This document shows positions 16,271-24,928 of a stretch of DNA of 64,000 nucleotides, piece after piece. Where the stretch lies: NCBI RefSeq assembly GCF_028204155.1, contig NZ_JAQLOI010000001.1, positions 248,001-312,000 on the forward strand, read 5' to 3'. A program made the position numbers and the translations under genes. Numbering within the stretch: the stretch's first letter is position 1; each line of letters begins with the position of its first letter. The notes beneath the pieces were generated by a model, which had not been told where the DNA came from, did not search any database, and saw only the letters and a list, made by a program, of their open reading frames with translations. Source of the DNA: Vibrio algarum. GTDB taxonomy: Bacteria > Pseudomonadota > Gammaproteobacteria > Enterobacterales > Vibrionaceae.

Positions 16271-16861
16271 ATGACCGGAACCAAAAAGTCCAATCGTCGC
16301 GAGGAAATTCTTCAAGCGTTAGCCCATATGCTTGAAACGACTGATGGCGCATCTAGAATCACGACGGCGAAACTCGCCAAACAGGTTGGTGTTTCTGAAG
16401 CTGCACTTTATCGCCACTTCCCTAGTAAAGCTCGTATGTTCGAAGGCTTAATTGAATTTATCGAAGATACTCTAATGTCTAGAATCAATCGCATACTTGA
16501 CGAAGAAAAAGACACCTTGCAGCGAATCCGTATGGTTCTACAGTTAATATTAGCTTTCGCAGAAAAAAACCCAGGCCTGACAAGAATCATGTCAGGTCAC
16601 GCATTGATGTTTGAGAATGAACGTTTACGCGGTCGTATTAATCAGTTATTTGAAAGAATAGAAACGCAGCTCAGACAAATATTACGAGAACGACAAATAC
16701 GCGAAGGTAAATCCTTTCCAGTGAGTGAGTCTATCTTGGCGGCGCAACTTCTAGGGCAAGTAGAAGGAAGCTTAAATCGATTCGTTCGTTCTGATTTTAA
16801 ATATCAACCCACTGAAAATTTTGAGGAATATTGGGCGCTGCTCAGTGCTCAGATTCAATAA
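16271..16861 (+). CDS. slmA: Nucleoid occlusion factor SlmA
   Basis: SlmA is a TetR-family DNA-binding protein that blocks FtsZ ring assembly over the nucleoid when bound to its chromosomal sites. The 196-residue protein has an N-terminal HTH (about residues 10-60) with T-T-A-K-L-A-K-Q-V-G-V-S-E-A-A-L-Y-R-H-F, then the helical dimerisation domain. Length and position between coaBC and the lipid A acyltransferase genes match other Vibrios. Its stop is 2 bases before the next start, so it is probably co-transcribed with lpxL. Confidence 0.97.
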   Translation: MTGTKKSNRREEILQALAHMLETTDGASRITTAKLAKQVGVSEAALYRHFPSKARMFEGLIEFIEDTLMSRINRILDEEKDTLQRIRMVLQLILAFAEKNPGLTRIMSGHALMFENERLRGRINQLFERIETQLRQILRERQIREGKSFPVSESILAAQLLGQVEGSLNRFVRSDFKYQPTENFEEYWALLSAQIQ

Positions 16862-16863
16862 AT

Positions 16864-17808
16864 ATGAGTAATAAACGTATCAAACCCGCATTTTCTATTG
16901 CCTTGCTGTACCCTAAATATTGGAGTGTTTGGCTTGGATTCGGTTTATTGGCTTTTTTTGTCAATATTTTGCCTTATCGTCTATTGCTTAGTTTCGGTAG
17001 AGCCATAGGGAAATTTGGAATGCGTTTTGGACAAAAACGCGTTCGCATTGCAACGCGTAACTTAGAATTAGCATTCCCAGAAAAAAACCAAGACGAAATC
17101 AACGCTATTGTGGTTGAAAACTTCAAAAATACTGGCTTAGCGCTAATAGAAACCGGTATCGCGTGGTTTTGGCCGACGTGGCGCTTTAAGCGCCTGATGA
17201 CATATCAAAATATGGAACAACTCGATACCTTTGAACAAGAGGGTAAAGGTGTTCTTGTTTGCTTCGTTCATGCACTGAATCTCGAAATTTCCGCTAGAGC
17301 GTTTGGAGTTGTAGGCAAACATGGTCACGGTGTGTATCGCCCTCATTCAAACCCCGCTTATGATTTTATTCAATACAGGGGGAGAACTCAAAACGGAAAT
17401 ACTGTTATTGACCGCCGTAATTTAAAAGAGATGATTCGTGTATTACGCAAAGGAGAGAGACTCTTTTATTTACCTGACCACGATTACGGCCATAACAAAT
17501 CTGTATTCGTCCCTTTCTTTGCAGTTAAAGAAGCCTGTACAACAACGGGGCCGAGTATACTCGCTTACCCTAGCCACTGCGCCATCATCACTGGTTCTGG
17601 ATTTAGAAATGCATCTGGAACGTATGAGATTATTCTCGACGATTCTATGCATGAAATATACCCTAAAAAGGACATGACCGCAGCGGCAGCTCTACTTAAC
17701 AAGTCTCTAGAAAAGGTTATTTTAAGAGGGTTAGATCAATGGATGTGGCTGCATAAACGCTTCAAATCGATGCCGGATCACTCAAAAACAAATGAACGCT
17801 ATCTCTAA
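16864..17808 (+). CDS. lpxL: Lipid A late acyltransferase LpxL-like
   Basis: A 314-residue member of the LpxL/LpxM (HtrB/MsbB) family, inner-membrane enzymes that add secondary acyl chains to Kdo-lipid IVA from acyl-ACP. It has an N-terminal membrane helix (about residues 15-40), R-N-L-E-L-A-F-P-E-K, the catalytic HX4E motif as H-A-L-N-L-E, and D-H-D-Y-G and F-V-P-F-F. The start at 16864 (M-S-N-K-R-I-K) is preferred to an upstream in-frame start inside slmA. It resembles the product I recall as VC0213 of V. cholerae (LpxL). It is followed 14 bp later by a second acyltransferase gene. Confidence 0.9.
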   Translation: MSNKRIKPAFSIALLYPKYWSVWLGFGLLAFFVNILPYRLLLSFGRAIGKFGMRFGQKRVRIATRNLELAFPEKNQDEINAIVVENFKNTGLALIETGIAWFWPTWRFKRLMTYQNMEQLDTFEQEGKGVLVCFVHALNLEISARAFGVVGKHGHGVYRPHSNPAYDFIQYRGRTQNGNTVIDRRNLKEMIRVLRKGERLFYLPDHDYGHNKSVFVPFFAVKEACTTTGPSILAYPSHCAIITGSGFRNASGTYEIILDDSMHEIYPKKDMTAAAALLNKSLEKVILRGLDQWMWLHKRFKSMPDHSKTNERYL

Positions 17809-17822
17809 AGGTATAGGTTTGC

Positions 17823-18776
17823 ATGACAACTAACGATAACAACACCAATAAACATCTGTATAACCCGACCTTTAAATGGCAATTCCTTCATCCTAAGTAC
17901 TGGGCTACATGGATAGGTGTACTATTCGCCATCGTATTTGCTTTTGTTCCCCCTAAAATTAGAGATGCAGTTGCAAAATCACTGTCAAAACAGATAGTAA
18001 AGAGAAATGGTCGTGTGGTTCGTCGAGCCAGAATCAATCTCACGCTCTGTTTTCCAGAAAAAAGCGAACAAGAAATACAATCCATTTTGGATAACTGCTT
18101 TGCAAAAGCAGCCCAATTTATGTTTGGCTATTCAGAGCTGCTAGTTAGATCGACTCGCCACAATCAAAATCGCGGTATCATGGTGGGCGAAGAGAATATT
18201 ATTCCTCATTTAGACAAAGGGGAAAATGTCATTGTATTAGCCCCACATGCATGGGCTGTTGACTACCCTGCTATTATGTTGGCAGCAAGAGGCTACAAAA
18301 TCGCGACCATCATGAAGCCGCAAAACAACCCTATTGGGGACTGGTTAATGCACGTACAACGCATGCAGTACGGGGGGCGTATATTTGCAAGAAGCGCAGG
18401 AATAAAACCCTTTATTCGATCAATTAAAGATGGTTATGTAGGATACTGGTTGCCGGACGAAGACCATGGCCCACAAAACTCGGTTTTTGTCCCCTTCTTT
18501 GGTACTGAAAAAGCGACGTTAAAAGGTTTTGGCAAGATGGCTAGGCTTTCTAAAGCGAAGGTAGTGCCTATATTACCAGCTTATAATGATGTAACTGGCA
18601 AATACGAAGTTCATATTTTACCGGCACTTGAAGACTTCCCAACGGGAGATGAAGAACAAGATGCAAGAAGAATGAACCAAGCAATTGAAGCGTTAATCTT
18701 GCAAAGACCAGAGCAATATATGTGGAACCTGTATCTACTGGAAACCCAGAGAGATGGAAGTAAGATATATAATTAA
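17823..18776 (+). CDS. Lipid A secondary acyltransferase, LpxN/LpxM-like
   Basis: A 317-residue protein of the same fold as the preceding gene. It has an N-terminal membrane helix, R-R-A-R-I-N-L-T-L-C-F-P-E-K, the catalytic HX4D motif H-A-W-A-V-D, D-E-D-H-G-P and F-V-P-F-F-G. By gene order it corresponds to V. cholerae VC0212, described as LpxN, a secondary hydroxy-acyltransferase adding 3-hydroxylaurate; E. coli LpxM adds myristate. Which acyl chain is used here cannot be read from sequence. It is the last gene of the slmA-lpxL-lpxN run and is followed by a strong terminator. Confidence 0.87.
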   Translation: MTTNDNNTNKHLYNPTFKWQFLHPKYWATWIGVLFAIVFAFVPPKIRDAVAKSLSKQIVKRNGRVVRRARINLTLCFPEKSEQEIQSILDNCFAKAAQFMFGYSELLVRSTRHNQNRGIMVGEENIIPHLDKGENVIVLAPHAWAVDYPAIMLAARGYKIATIMKPQNNPIGDWLMHVQRMQYGGRIFARSAGIKPFIRSIKDGYVGYWLPDEDHGPQNSVFVPFFGTEKATLKGFGKMARLSKAKVVPILPAYNDVTGKYEVHILPALEDFPTGDEEQDARRMNQAIEALILQRPEQYMWNLYLLETQRDGSKIYN

Positions 18777-18781
18777 ACGAT

Positions 18782-18809
18782 AGTGACCCAAAGTAGGGTC
18801 ACTTTTTTT
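18782..18809 (+). terminator. Intrinsic terminator after lpxN
   Basis: AGTGACCC (18782-18789) pairs with GGGTCACT (18796-18803) around a 6-base loop and is followed by a T7 run (18803-18809), 5 bases past the stop codon. Confidence 0.93.
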
Positions 18810-18840
18810 GTCTGATAGTTTTCGCTAAGTATTGAAGCTT

Positions 18841-19482
18841 CTATACGCCAAATTCGGCTCTGTAAGCTTTCACTTTTTCTAGCTGCTCTACGCTACTGCC
18901 TTGCTCTTCGAGATACGAGATAAGGTCCGAAAGGCTAACGATAGAAACGATCTGGCACTGGAAGTCTCGCTCTACTTCTTGAATTGCAGAAAGATCCGCT
19001 TTTCCTTTCTCTTGCCTATCAATCGCAACAAGTACACCAGCTAAGTCTGCGCCATTGGCTTGGATTATCTCCATAGATTCACGAATAGCGGTACCCGCTG
19101 TAATAACATCGTCTACCAACATGATACGGCCTTCTAGCGCGCTGCCGACAAGGTTTCCACCTTCACCATGATCTTTCGCTTCTTTGCGATTAAAACAATA
19201 GGGTTTATCCACATCATGATGATCGGCTAGTGCAACGGCTGTCGTTGTTGCAATAGGAATACCTTTATAAGCTGGGCCAAAGAGCACATCGTATGAAATA
19301 CCAGAGTCCATTAATGCCGCAGCATAAAATCGACCTAATCGAGCAAGATCTCTTCCGGTATTAAATAAACCCGCATTAAAGAAGTACGGACTTATACGTC
19401 CAGACTTTAAAGTAAATTCGCCAAACTTAAGAACCTCTTTTTCTAATGCAAATTCAATAAACTCACGTTGGTATGCTTTCAT
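18841..19482 (-). CDS. pyrE: Orotate phosphoribosyltransferase PyrE
   Basis: PyrE makes orotidine 5'-phosphate from orotate and PRPP, the fifth step of pyrimidine synthesis. The 213-residue product has the PRPP-binding motif M-L-V-D-D-V-I-T-A-G-T-A near residue 120, G-P-A-Y-K-G-I-P for the substrate loop, and a usual full length. It lies downstream of rph on the same strand with 191 bp between them that contain an attenuator-like terminator, the arrangement known from E. coli rph-pyrE. Confidence 0.97.
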   Translation of the reverse strand: MKAYQREFIEFALEKEVLKFGEFTLKSGRISPYFFNAGLFNTGRDLARLGRFYAAALMDSGISYDVLFGPAYKGIPIATTTAVALADHHDVDKPYCFNRKEAKDHGEGGNLVGSALEGRIMLVDDVITAGTAIRESMEIIQANGADLAGVLVAIDRQEKGKADLSAIQEVERDFQCQIVSIVSLSDLISYLEEQGSSVEQLEKVKAYRAEFGV

Positions 19483-19639
19483 TTTCTTTCCCTAAAACTT
19501 ATTACCATTTACACCTAATTATATGTTCAAAATAAATTCGATTCCGCAGACAGCTCAAGGCAAACTTGTAGCGAATACATTTCTTCTGAACAATAAATTA
19601 GTTGAATCGGTATACCTTAACTAAAAAACTAATGTATAT

Positions 19640-19665
19640 AAAAAAATAGCCCCTTTCGGAGCCAT
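19640..19665 (-). promoter_or_regulatory. Attenuator-type terminator in the rph-pyrE leader
   Basis: On the minus strand ATGGCTCC and GGGGCTAT form an 8-bp stem (two G-T pairs) with a GAAA tetraloop (19646-19665), followed by T7 (19640-19646). It begins 8 bases past the rph stop codon and about 155 bases before pyrE. In E. coli, UTP-sensitive coupling of transcription and translation at the end of rph controls such a terminator; the same mechanism is inferred here. Confidence 0.8.
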
Positions 19666-19673
19666 TTAAAAAA

Positions 19674-20390
19674 CTAATCTACTAGTGCTGCTTTCTGCAC
19701 TTCAATGATATCGGCAATGCCCTGTTTAGCCAGAGCCAGTAAATCCATTAACTCTTCATGAGAGAAAGGTTCGCCTTCTGCGGTACCTTGGATTTCTATC
19801 ATTTTACCCTCTTCTGTCATGACAACATTCATATCGGTATCAGCGGCTGAGTCTTCTACATATTCCAAGTCACACAACGCTTCACCTTCTACAATACCAA
19901 CAGACACTGCCGCAACATGGCCTTTCATTGGATTCTGCTTTAGTTTGCCTTCAGCAACCAAATGTTGGAACGCATCAGCCATCGCAACACTTGCACCAGA
20001 AATAGACGCTGTTCTTGTGCCACCATCAGCTTGAATAACATCACAGTCAACTGTAACCATTATCTCACCCATCGCTTCAAGATCGACAACAGCGCGTAAG
20101 CTACGAGCGATAAGACGTTGAATCTCCATTGTACGTCCGCCTTGCTTGCCACTTGCGGCTTCACGACGGTTACGAGTGTGCGTTGCTCTTGGTAACATGC
20201 CGTATTCAGCCGTTACCCAACCCTTGCCTTTACCTTTTAGCCAACGAGGCACATTCTCTTCTACGGTGGCATTACATAATACCTTAGTATTTCCAAACTC
20301 AACTAATACAGAACCTTCAGCATACGCTGTATAGTTACGAGTCATTTTAATTGGACGAACTTGTACAGCGCTTCTGTCGTTTGGACGCAT
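19674..20390 (-). CDS. rph: Ribonuclease PH
   Basis: RNase PH is a phosphate-dependent 3'-5' exoribonuclease that trims tRNA precursors. The 238-residue protein is full length, with M-R-P-N-D-R-S at the start, the G-R-T-M-E-I-Q-R-L-I-A-R-S-L-R-A region and V-D-C-D-V-I-Q-A-D-G-G-T-R. Unlike E. coli K-12, whose rph carries a frameshift, this copy is intact to the C terminus. It is divergent from yicC. On the minus strand a TATAAT box at 20432-20437 is its likely -10 element; the -35 region is weak. Confidence 0.96.
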   Translation of the reverse strand: MRPNDRSAVQVRPIKMTRNYTAYAEGSVLVEFGNTKVLCNATVEENVPRWLKGKGKGWVTAEYGMLPRATHTRNRREAASGKQGGRTMEIQRLIARSLRAVVDLEAMGEIMVTVDCDVIQADGGTRTASISGASVAMADAFQHLVAEGKLKQNPMKGHVAAVSVGIVEGEALCDLEYVEDSAADTDMNVVMTEEGKMIEIQGTAEGEPFSHEELMDLLALAKQGIADIIEVQKAALVD

Positions 20391-20556
20391 GGATATTTAC
20401 CTACTATGTAATGGTTTTCAATTGGGCAAAGATTATAGCGGAAAACAAACCGGGTTCCTAGACACGCTATAGAGACCTCGCCCCATTCCGTGCTACCATC
20501 TTGCACTTATTACTTAAATTCAAAAATCGTGTATTTCGACTATCAAGGAAATATCA

Positions 20557-21423
20557 ATGATCTACAGCATGACGGCATACTCTCGTAAAGAAGTGAAAGG
20601 CGACTGGGGTAGCGCAGTATGGGAAATTCGTAGCGTAAACCAACGTTATTTAGAAACTTATTTCCGTTTACCAGAGCAGTTTCGTGGTTTGGAACCTATT
20701 TTGCGTGAGCGCTTTCGTAAACGTCTTGCTAGAGGCAAAGTAGAGTGTCATTTACGCTTTGAAGCGAACCCTGCGGCTAAAGGTAAGCTCACCATCAACG
20801 AATCGCTAGCTCAACAAGTGATTAATGCGGCAAATCAAGTCTCTGGCCTTATTGGTGAAAGTAACCGTATTAACCCATTTCAGGTTATGCAATGGCCAGG
20901 AGTAATGGAAACACCCGAGCAAGACATGGATACGGTAAACCAGGATTTACTGGCCGCATTTGATGAAGGAGTAAATGACTTTATTGAAGCTCGTGGACGT
21001 GAAGGGGAAAATATGAAGGCGCTGATCACGACTCGCCTTGATGCCATAACTAATGAAGCCACTAAAGTCCGTGCTCGTATGCCAGAAATCCTTGAATGGC
21101 AACGTGAAAGGCTGATTAAGAAGTTTGAAGAAGCGAAAATCGAACTTGAAGCAACGCGCGTTGAGCAAGAACTTATAATGCTTGCTCAAAAAGTAGATGT
21201 AGCCGAAGAGATAGACCGTTTAGATTCTCACGTTAAAGAAACAAACAATATTCTGAAAAAAGGTGGAGCATGCGGCAGAAAGCTCGACTTTATGATGCAA
21301 GAGTTCAATCGCGAAGCAAATACACTGGCCTCTAAATCGATCAGTACAGACATCACCGCTTCAGGCGTTGAACTAAAAGTGCTTATTGAACAGATGAGAG
21401 AGCAGATCCAGAATATCGAATAA
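20557..21423 (+). CDS. yicC: YicC family endoribonuclease
   Basis: A 288-residue member of the YicC/YloC family. It starts M-I-Y-S-M-T-A-Y-S-R and contains R-S-V-N-Q-R-Y-L-E-T, a middle coiled-coil region rich in R/E, and the conserved C-terminal segment with D-R-L-D-S-H and K-L-D-F-M-M-Q-E. YicC in E. coli has been described as an endoribonuclease acting on a small RNA; its wider role is open. It is divergent from rph, as in E. coli and Vibrio. GGAAA lies just before the ATG. Confidence 0.95.
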   Translation: MIYSMTAYSRKEVKGDWGSAVWEIRSVNQRYLETYFRLPEQFRGLEPILRERFRKRLARGKVECHLRFEANPAAKGKLTINESLAQQVINAANQVSGLIGESNRINPFQVMQWPGVMETPEQDMDTVNQDLLAAFDEGVNDFIEARGREGENMKALITTRLDAITNEATKVRARMPEILEWQRERLIKKFEEAKIELEATRVEQELIMLAQKVDVAEEIDRLDSHVKETNNILKKGGACGRKLDFMMQEFNREANTLASKSISTDITASGVELKVLIEQMREQIQNIE

Positions 21424-21511
21424 TAGTTACAACCATATTTTATTGCATTCAAACAACTAAAATACAACAACTTAGATAAAACATTTTTCCAGCGCCGTAT
21501 TCTTTAACTCG

Positions 21512-21542
21512 CTATCAACCACCACTAGCCGGTGGTTAATAG
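21512..21542. repeat. Hairpin between the convergent ends of yicC and hipA
   Basis: CTATCAACCACC (21512-21523) pairs with GGTGGTTAATAG (21531-21542) with one mismatch and a 7-base loop. No T run follows on either strand. It may mark the transcript ends of yicC and hipA. Confidence 0.5.
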
Positions 21543-21633
21543 CGTGTGGGCAAGGTTCATTTCGACCTGGCTTCATGTTTTATCTACTCGTCTTATTTAT
21601 CTTAATGCTACGTCATCTTAAAAAAACATCATC

Positions 21634-22944
21634 TCAAACCAGCAGTGCCGCATTTTCTTGCTTACGCTCTGCGAGTGTTTTTTCTATCGCTAACACAGTG
21701 GTTTTACTCACCCCGTGTTGCTCAGCAAGCGGCCTAAACTGACTAATGGCATCAACGACCTCTTGAATGCATTGTTGTGCTTCCTTCCAATTAGCAAAAC
21801 CTGCACTGGCAGCGAGCTTTTGCATCACTCTGAGTGGTGGCACTTTTCCGTACCCTGCAAAGGCGGTGGCATGTTCATTAAAAGGGTGAGGGCTAAAGGT
21901 TACATCGTAAAATGGGGCGAGTTGCCAACTGCCATCATCGGCTTGTAAAAAACCCCAGTTTTTACTGTGATCGTCTTGGTTCGCGGCAAATAAGTTAAAC
22001 ATTGCGCGTCGAAATTGAAGTTGTCCGGCAGCTGGTGACTTACAGAGTTGACGACTGGCTTTAATAAGGTCGCTGTAGTCTAAGCTCGGGCTTCGAAAAT
22101 CAGCATCCAACAAACCACAAGCACTATGCATATGTAAGCGCCCAACCTTCTCCTGAGCTGGTAAATAATCAAAACGCTTTAACGCAAGCCATGCTTTAGC
22201 GCCGCTACTTGCAGGTGCTTCAATTAACTGCCAAATCGGTGGCTGACATTTTGCCAACTCAGCCATTTCTAAATAGACCGCTTCACACAAACCTTCTTCG
22301 TGGCCCAATGCTAAGTTCTTCGAAGTAAACTTAACTAACCATGCTTCATCGCCAGGTTGTGCATAGGTGCGGCATTGCGTTGCGTCGCCAGAAGGCATAT
22401 AAATTTGCGCTTTAGGGCGAGCACCGCCGGAGCTGCCGACTGCTACCAACGTTGCTAACACTTGCTGAGTGCTACCGTCTAACTCATCAGAGAGGGACTG
22501 ATCGAACAAGGTCTGGGCTTCAAGCCCAAGTGTTTCCAAATCAATATCTGAACGCTGATCTAATGAGAGCTCTGATACAGGCGTAAAAGACAATGCCCCC
22601 ATTCCTTGCTGGCCAACAAAAGCCAGCCTGTCCATTGCTGTTACTTGTGCGGGTATTATACCTTGTTGGCGAAACACACGATCTTGCAACAACAACCCCC
22701 AACCATCGGGAAGGCTGTCTCCAAAAACGCCGTGTATACCTTGGTGAGGCTCTTTCGGTGCTTGCTGTAATCGCACATCGCCTTGAAGAGTAAAAGGGGA
22801 TAAATTGCCAAACCGGCTTAGATAACTTTCATCATACTGAAAGAAAACACCTTGGCGGTTTTGCGCTAATACACCCACCGATACCGTTTCGCCCGTTGTG
22901 AGAGTGCGCTCCACATTCAACTTTTGAATGGATTTAAAGCTCAT
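21634..22944 (-). CDS. hipA: HipA-type serine/threonine kinase toxin
   Basis: The 436-residue protein fits the HipA family. The N-terminal subdomain has F-G-D-S-L-P-D-G-W-G-L-L-L (about residue 75). A glycine-rich loop G-S-S-G-G-A-R-P-K-A follows at about 170-180. The catalytic region is N-L-F-A-A-N-Q-D-D-H-S-K-N-W-G (about residues 315-330), followed by P-F-Y-D-V-T-F. E. coli HipA phosphorylates glutamyl-tRNA synthetase and induces dormancy; the target here is unknown. Its start overlaps the end of the upstream HTH gene by 11 bp, the usual hipBA arrangement. The module stands between yicC and the TRAP genes, a likely insertion spot, and looks more GC-rich than its flanks by eye. Confidence 0.9.
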   Translation of the reverse strand: MSFKSIQKLNVERTLTTGETVSVGVLAQNRQGVFFQYDESYLSRFGNLSPFTLQGDVRLQQAPKEPHQGIHGVFGDSLPDGWGLLLQDRVFRQQGIIPAQVTAMDRLAFVGQQGMGALSFTPVSELSLDQRSDIDLETLGLEAQTLFDQSLSDELDGSTQQVLATLVAVGSSGGARPKAQIYMPSGDATQCRTYAQPGDEAWLVKFTSKNLALGHEEGLCEAVYLEMAELAKCQPPIWQLIEAPASSGAKAWLALKRFDYLPAQEKVGRLHMHSACGLLDADFRSPSLDYSDLIKASRQLCKSPAAGQLQFRRAMFNLFAANQDDHSKNWGFLQADDGSWQLAPFYDVTFSPHPFNEHATAFAGYGKVPPLRVMQKLAASAGFANWKEAQQCIQEVVDAISQFRPLAEQHGVSKTTVLAIEKTLAERKQENAALLV

Positions 22945-23224
22945 CTTTAAGCACCTCTTCTATACTGGTCGGTAAAGCGGTACGGTCAGCCGTTGTTTGT
23001 GTCAGTTGATAAAGCCTGTCTAGTGAATCCAGCGACTGCCACAAAAGCAGCAACTGACGAAATGAAATTTGCCCGGTGAGTTCAAACTTTTTTATGGTCG
23101 AAGCAGGTACACAACTACGCAGTGCCAGTGCCTCTCGCGATAGCTTCGCTTGTTTACGCAAACCCCGCAGATGAGTAGCAAAAGCTTGGCTTACATCGGT
23201 ATCATCTAAAAGTGAAAAGTTCAT
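22934..23224 (-). CDS. hipB: XRE-family HTH antitoxin, HipB-like
   Basis: A 96-residue protein with a Cro/C1-type helix-turn-helix at about residues 15-70 (L-R-G-L-R-K-Q-A-K-L-S-R-E-A-L-A and S-T-I-K-K-F-E). Placed first and overlapping hipA by 11 bp, it should be the antitoxin and repressor of the pair. Two inverted repeats just upstream (23241-23288) are good candidates for its operators, so the operon is probably autoregulated. It is distant from E. coli HipB in sequence; the assignment rests on fold, size and position. Confidence 0.85.
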   Translation of the reverse strand: MNFSLLDDTDVSQAFATHLRGLRKQAKLSREALALRSCVPASTIKKFELTGQISFRQLLLLWQSLDSLDRLYQLTQTTADRTALPTSIEEVLKDEL

Positions 23225-23240
23225 ACGCAGCCTAAATGGA

Positions 23241-23288
23241 TATAATAATGTCTATTATAGCTGTATTTTCTGATTTATGGATACCATA
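23241..23288. promoter_or_regulatory. Candidate hipBA promoter and operators
   Basis: An inverted repeat TATAATA-N5-TATTATA (23241-23259) covers the best -10 box on the minus strand (TATAAT, 23254-23259). A second repeat TATGG-ATA-CCATA (23276-23288) lies where the -35 box should be. GGATA, a half-site known from the E. coli HipB operator, occurs at 23238-23242 and 23279-23283. Confidence 0.5.
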
Positions 23289-23550
23289 ATGCCTATTAAG
23301 AGATGAATAACAATCATATGACGGAAGAAAGATACTAAAAGCTGATACTTTGCGTCTAGCAAGGGGTTAAGGTAATTCATCGCCTAACAGGCTTGTGTCT
23401 AGGAAATGAACCTCTGGTGGTTAACTTGATGGTTACCAATGAATAATAAAGATATAACCACTTGATTTTTAATCAGTTTAATATCTTAACCTATATTCAG
23501 ATCCAAAACATTGAATAGCGTATCCCTAATACATCTACTTATCACTGTAC

Positions 23551-23581
23551 AAACAAAGCCCCGCATTGCGGGGCTTTGTTT
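23551..23581. terminator. Strong bidirectional-type terminator downstream of dctM
   Basis: AAACAAAGCCCCGC (23551-23564) and GCGGGGCTTTGTTT (23568-23581) form a perfect 14-bp stem with a 3-base loop, 26 bases beyond the dctM stop. T-rich bases flank both sides, so it can end the TRAP operon on the minus strand. Confidence 0.9.
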
Positions 23582-23607
23582 GTTTTCAATACAACAATCA
23601 AGAGCAA

Positions 23608-24914
23608 TTAGTTAATCAGTCCAAAGGCTCTAGGTAGCGCTAAACTAATTTCTGGAATGAATGTAATTAATAACAATGTAACTATGAGTACCGCACAGAA
23701 CGGCATAATACTTCTGATTACATTTTCTATTTTAGAACCACTGACACTACAACCGACAAATAATGCAGTACCAACTGGTGGTGTTGCAATACCGATACAT
23801 AGGTTAAAGATAATCATCATCGCAAAGTGAATTGGATGCATACCAAGGTGCTCAGCAATCGGCATAAAGATTGGTGTAAAGATCAATACAGCCGGTGTAA
23901 GGTCCATAAACATACCAACGATCAGCAAGATAAGGTTCATCAAAATAAAGATGATAATAGGATTATCTGAGATAGATAGCATCCAGTCACTGATCATCGT
24001 TGGTAAACCTGTAAAGGCCATTGCCCATGACATGATGGTCGAAGCACCAATCAAGAACAGCATAATACCGGTGACCTGAACTGTTTCTCTGCAAATTATT
24101 GAGAAATGCGACCACTTGAGCGTTCGGTAACAGAGTGACAGCACAAAAGAGTAAAGGACGGCTATACATGCACCTTCTGTTGCGGTAAATACACCACCAA
24201 TAATGCCGCCAATAACAACAAAAATAAGCCCTAAGCTCGGCGTTGCTTGCCAAAAAATGTTCAGTACATCTTTGGTTGTGAAGCCGGCATTAGCGCTTGT
24301 TTTGTAGCCTTTCTTTTTGCAATGAAATAAGCGACGACCATACAGCTTAGACCCATTAAAATACCCGGGACATAACCTGCGATAAACAATGCAGCAACGG
24401 ATGTTCCCCCCGATACCACTGAGAATACGATGAGTGAATTACTCGGCGGAATCAGTAATCCTGCAGGGCACGATGCGACATTTACTGCTGTTGCTAAGTT
24501 TTTATCATAACCATCTTTTTCTAATTCAGGGCCTAAGGTTTTACCAACCGCAGCTGCGGCAGCAACGGCTGATCCAGAAACGGCACCAAACATCATATTG
24601 GCAAAGATGTTAACGTGTAAAAGAGATCCTGGAATCCAACCAACCATGAGCTTTGCGAGGTTGATAAGTCGACCAGCAATACCACCCACATTCATTATGT
24701 TCCCGGCGAGGATAAAGAAAGGAATAGCCAATAAACTGAAACTATCAATACCGGTAAAGATTTTTTGACCCGCAGTAATACTTGCCACTTCAAATGGCAA
24801 AATGAAATACATGATAGTCAAAGATGACATTGCAATTGCGATTGCAATTGGCATGCTTATCGCAATCATGAATAAAAATAGGCCTAGTAGCCAAACACCA
24901 ATGGACAAGTCCAT
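23608..24914 (-). pseudogene. dctM: TRAP transporter large permease DctM, frameshifted
   Basis: DctM is the large membrane subunit of a TRAP transporter, with about 12 helices, that drives Na+-coupled uptake of an organic acid. The N-terminal half (from ATG 24914) has P-F-F-I-L-A-G-N-I-M and P-P-S-N-S-L-I-V-F-S, then runs into a stop at about 24261 after a frame change. The C-terminal half, in another frame to 23608, has L-M-N-L-I-L-L-I-V-G-M-F-M-D and G-I-A-T-P-P-V-G-T-A-L-F-V. One extra A (minus strand) in the short A runs at 24310-24318 restores a protein of about 434 residues, the usual size. This may be a sequence error, since dctQ and dctP are intact. Confidence 0.85.
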
Positions 24915-24928
24915 AATATAGAGTCCTT

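Larger units (their letters stand above)
23225..23607. other. Intergenic region between hipB and dctM
   Basis: 383 bp upstream of hipB and downstream of the TRAP operon. It contains the hipBA operator region (23241-23288) and the TRAP terminator (23551-23581). Nothing recognisable lies in the AT-rich stretch between them (23290-23550). Confidence 0.5.

Noticed and set aside
23987..24253. An 88-codon open frame between the two halves of dctM
   Set aside because: It lies in a different frame inside the repaired dctM coding region and its translation has no membrane or domain pattern; it is a shadow of dctM.
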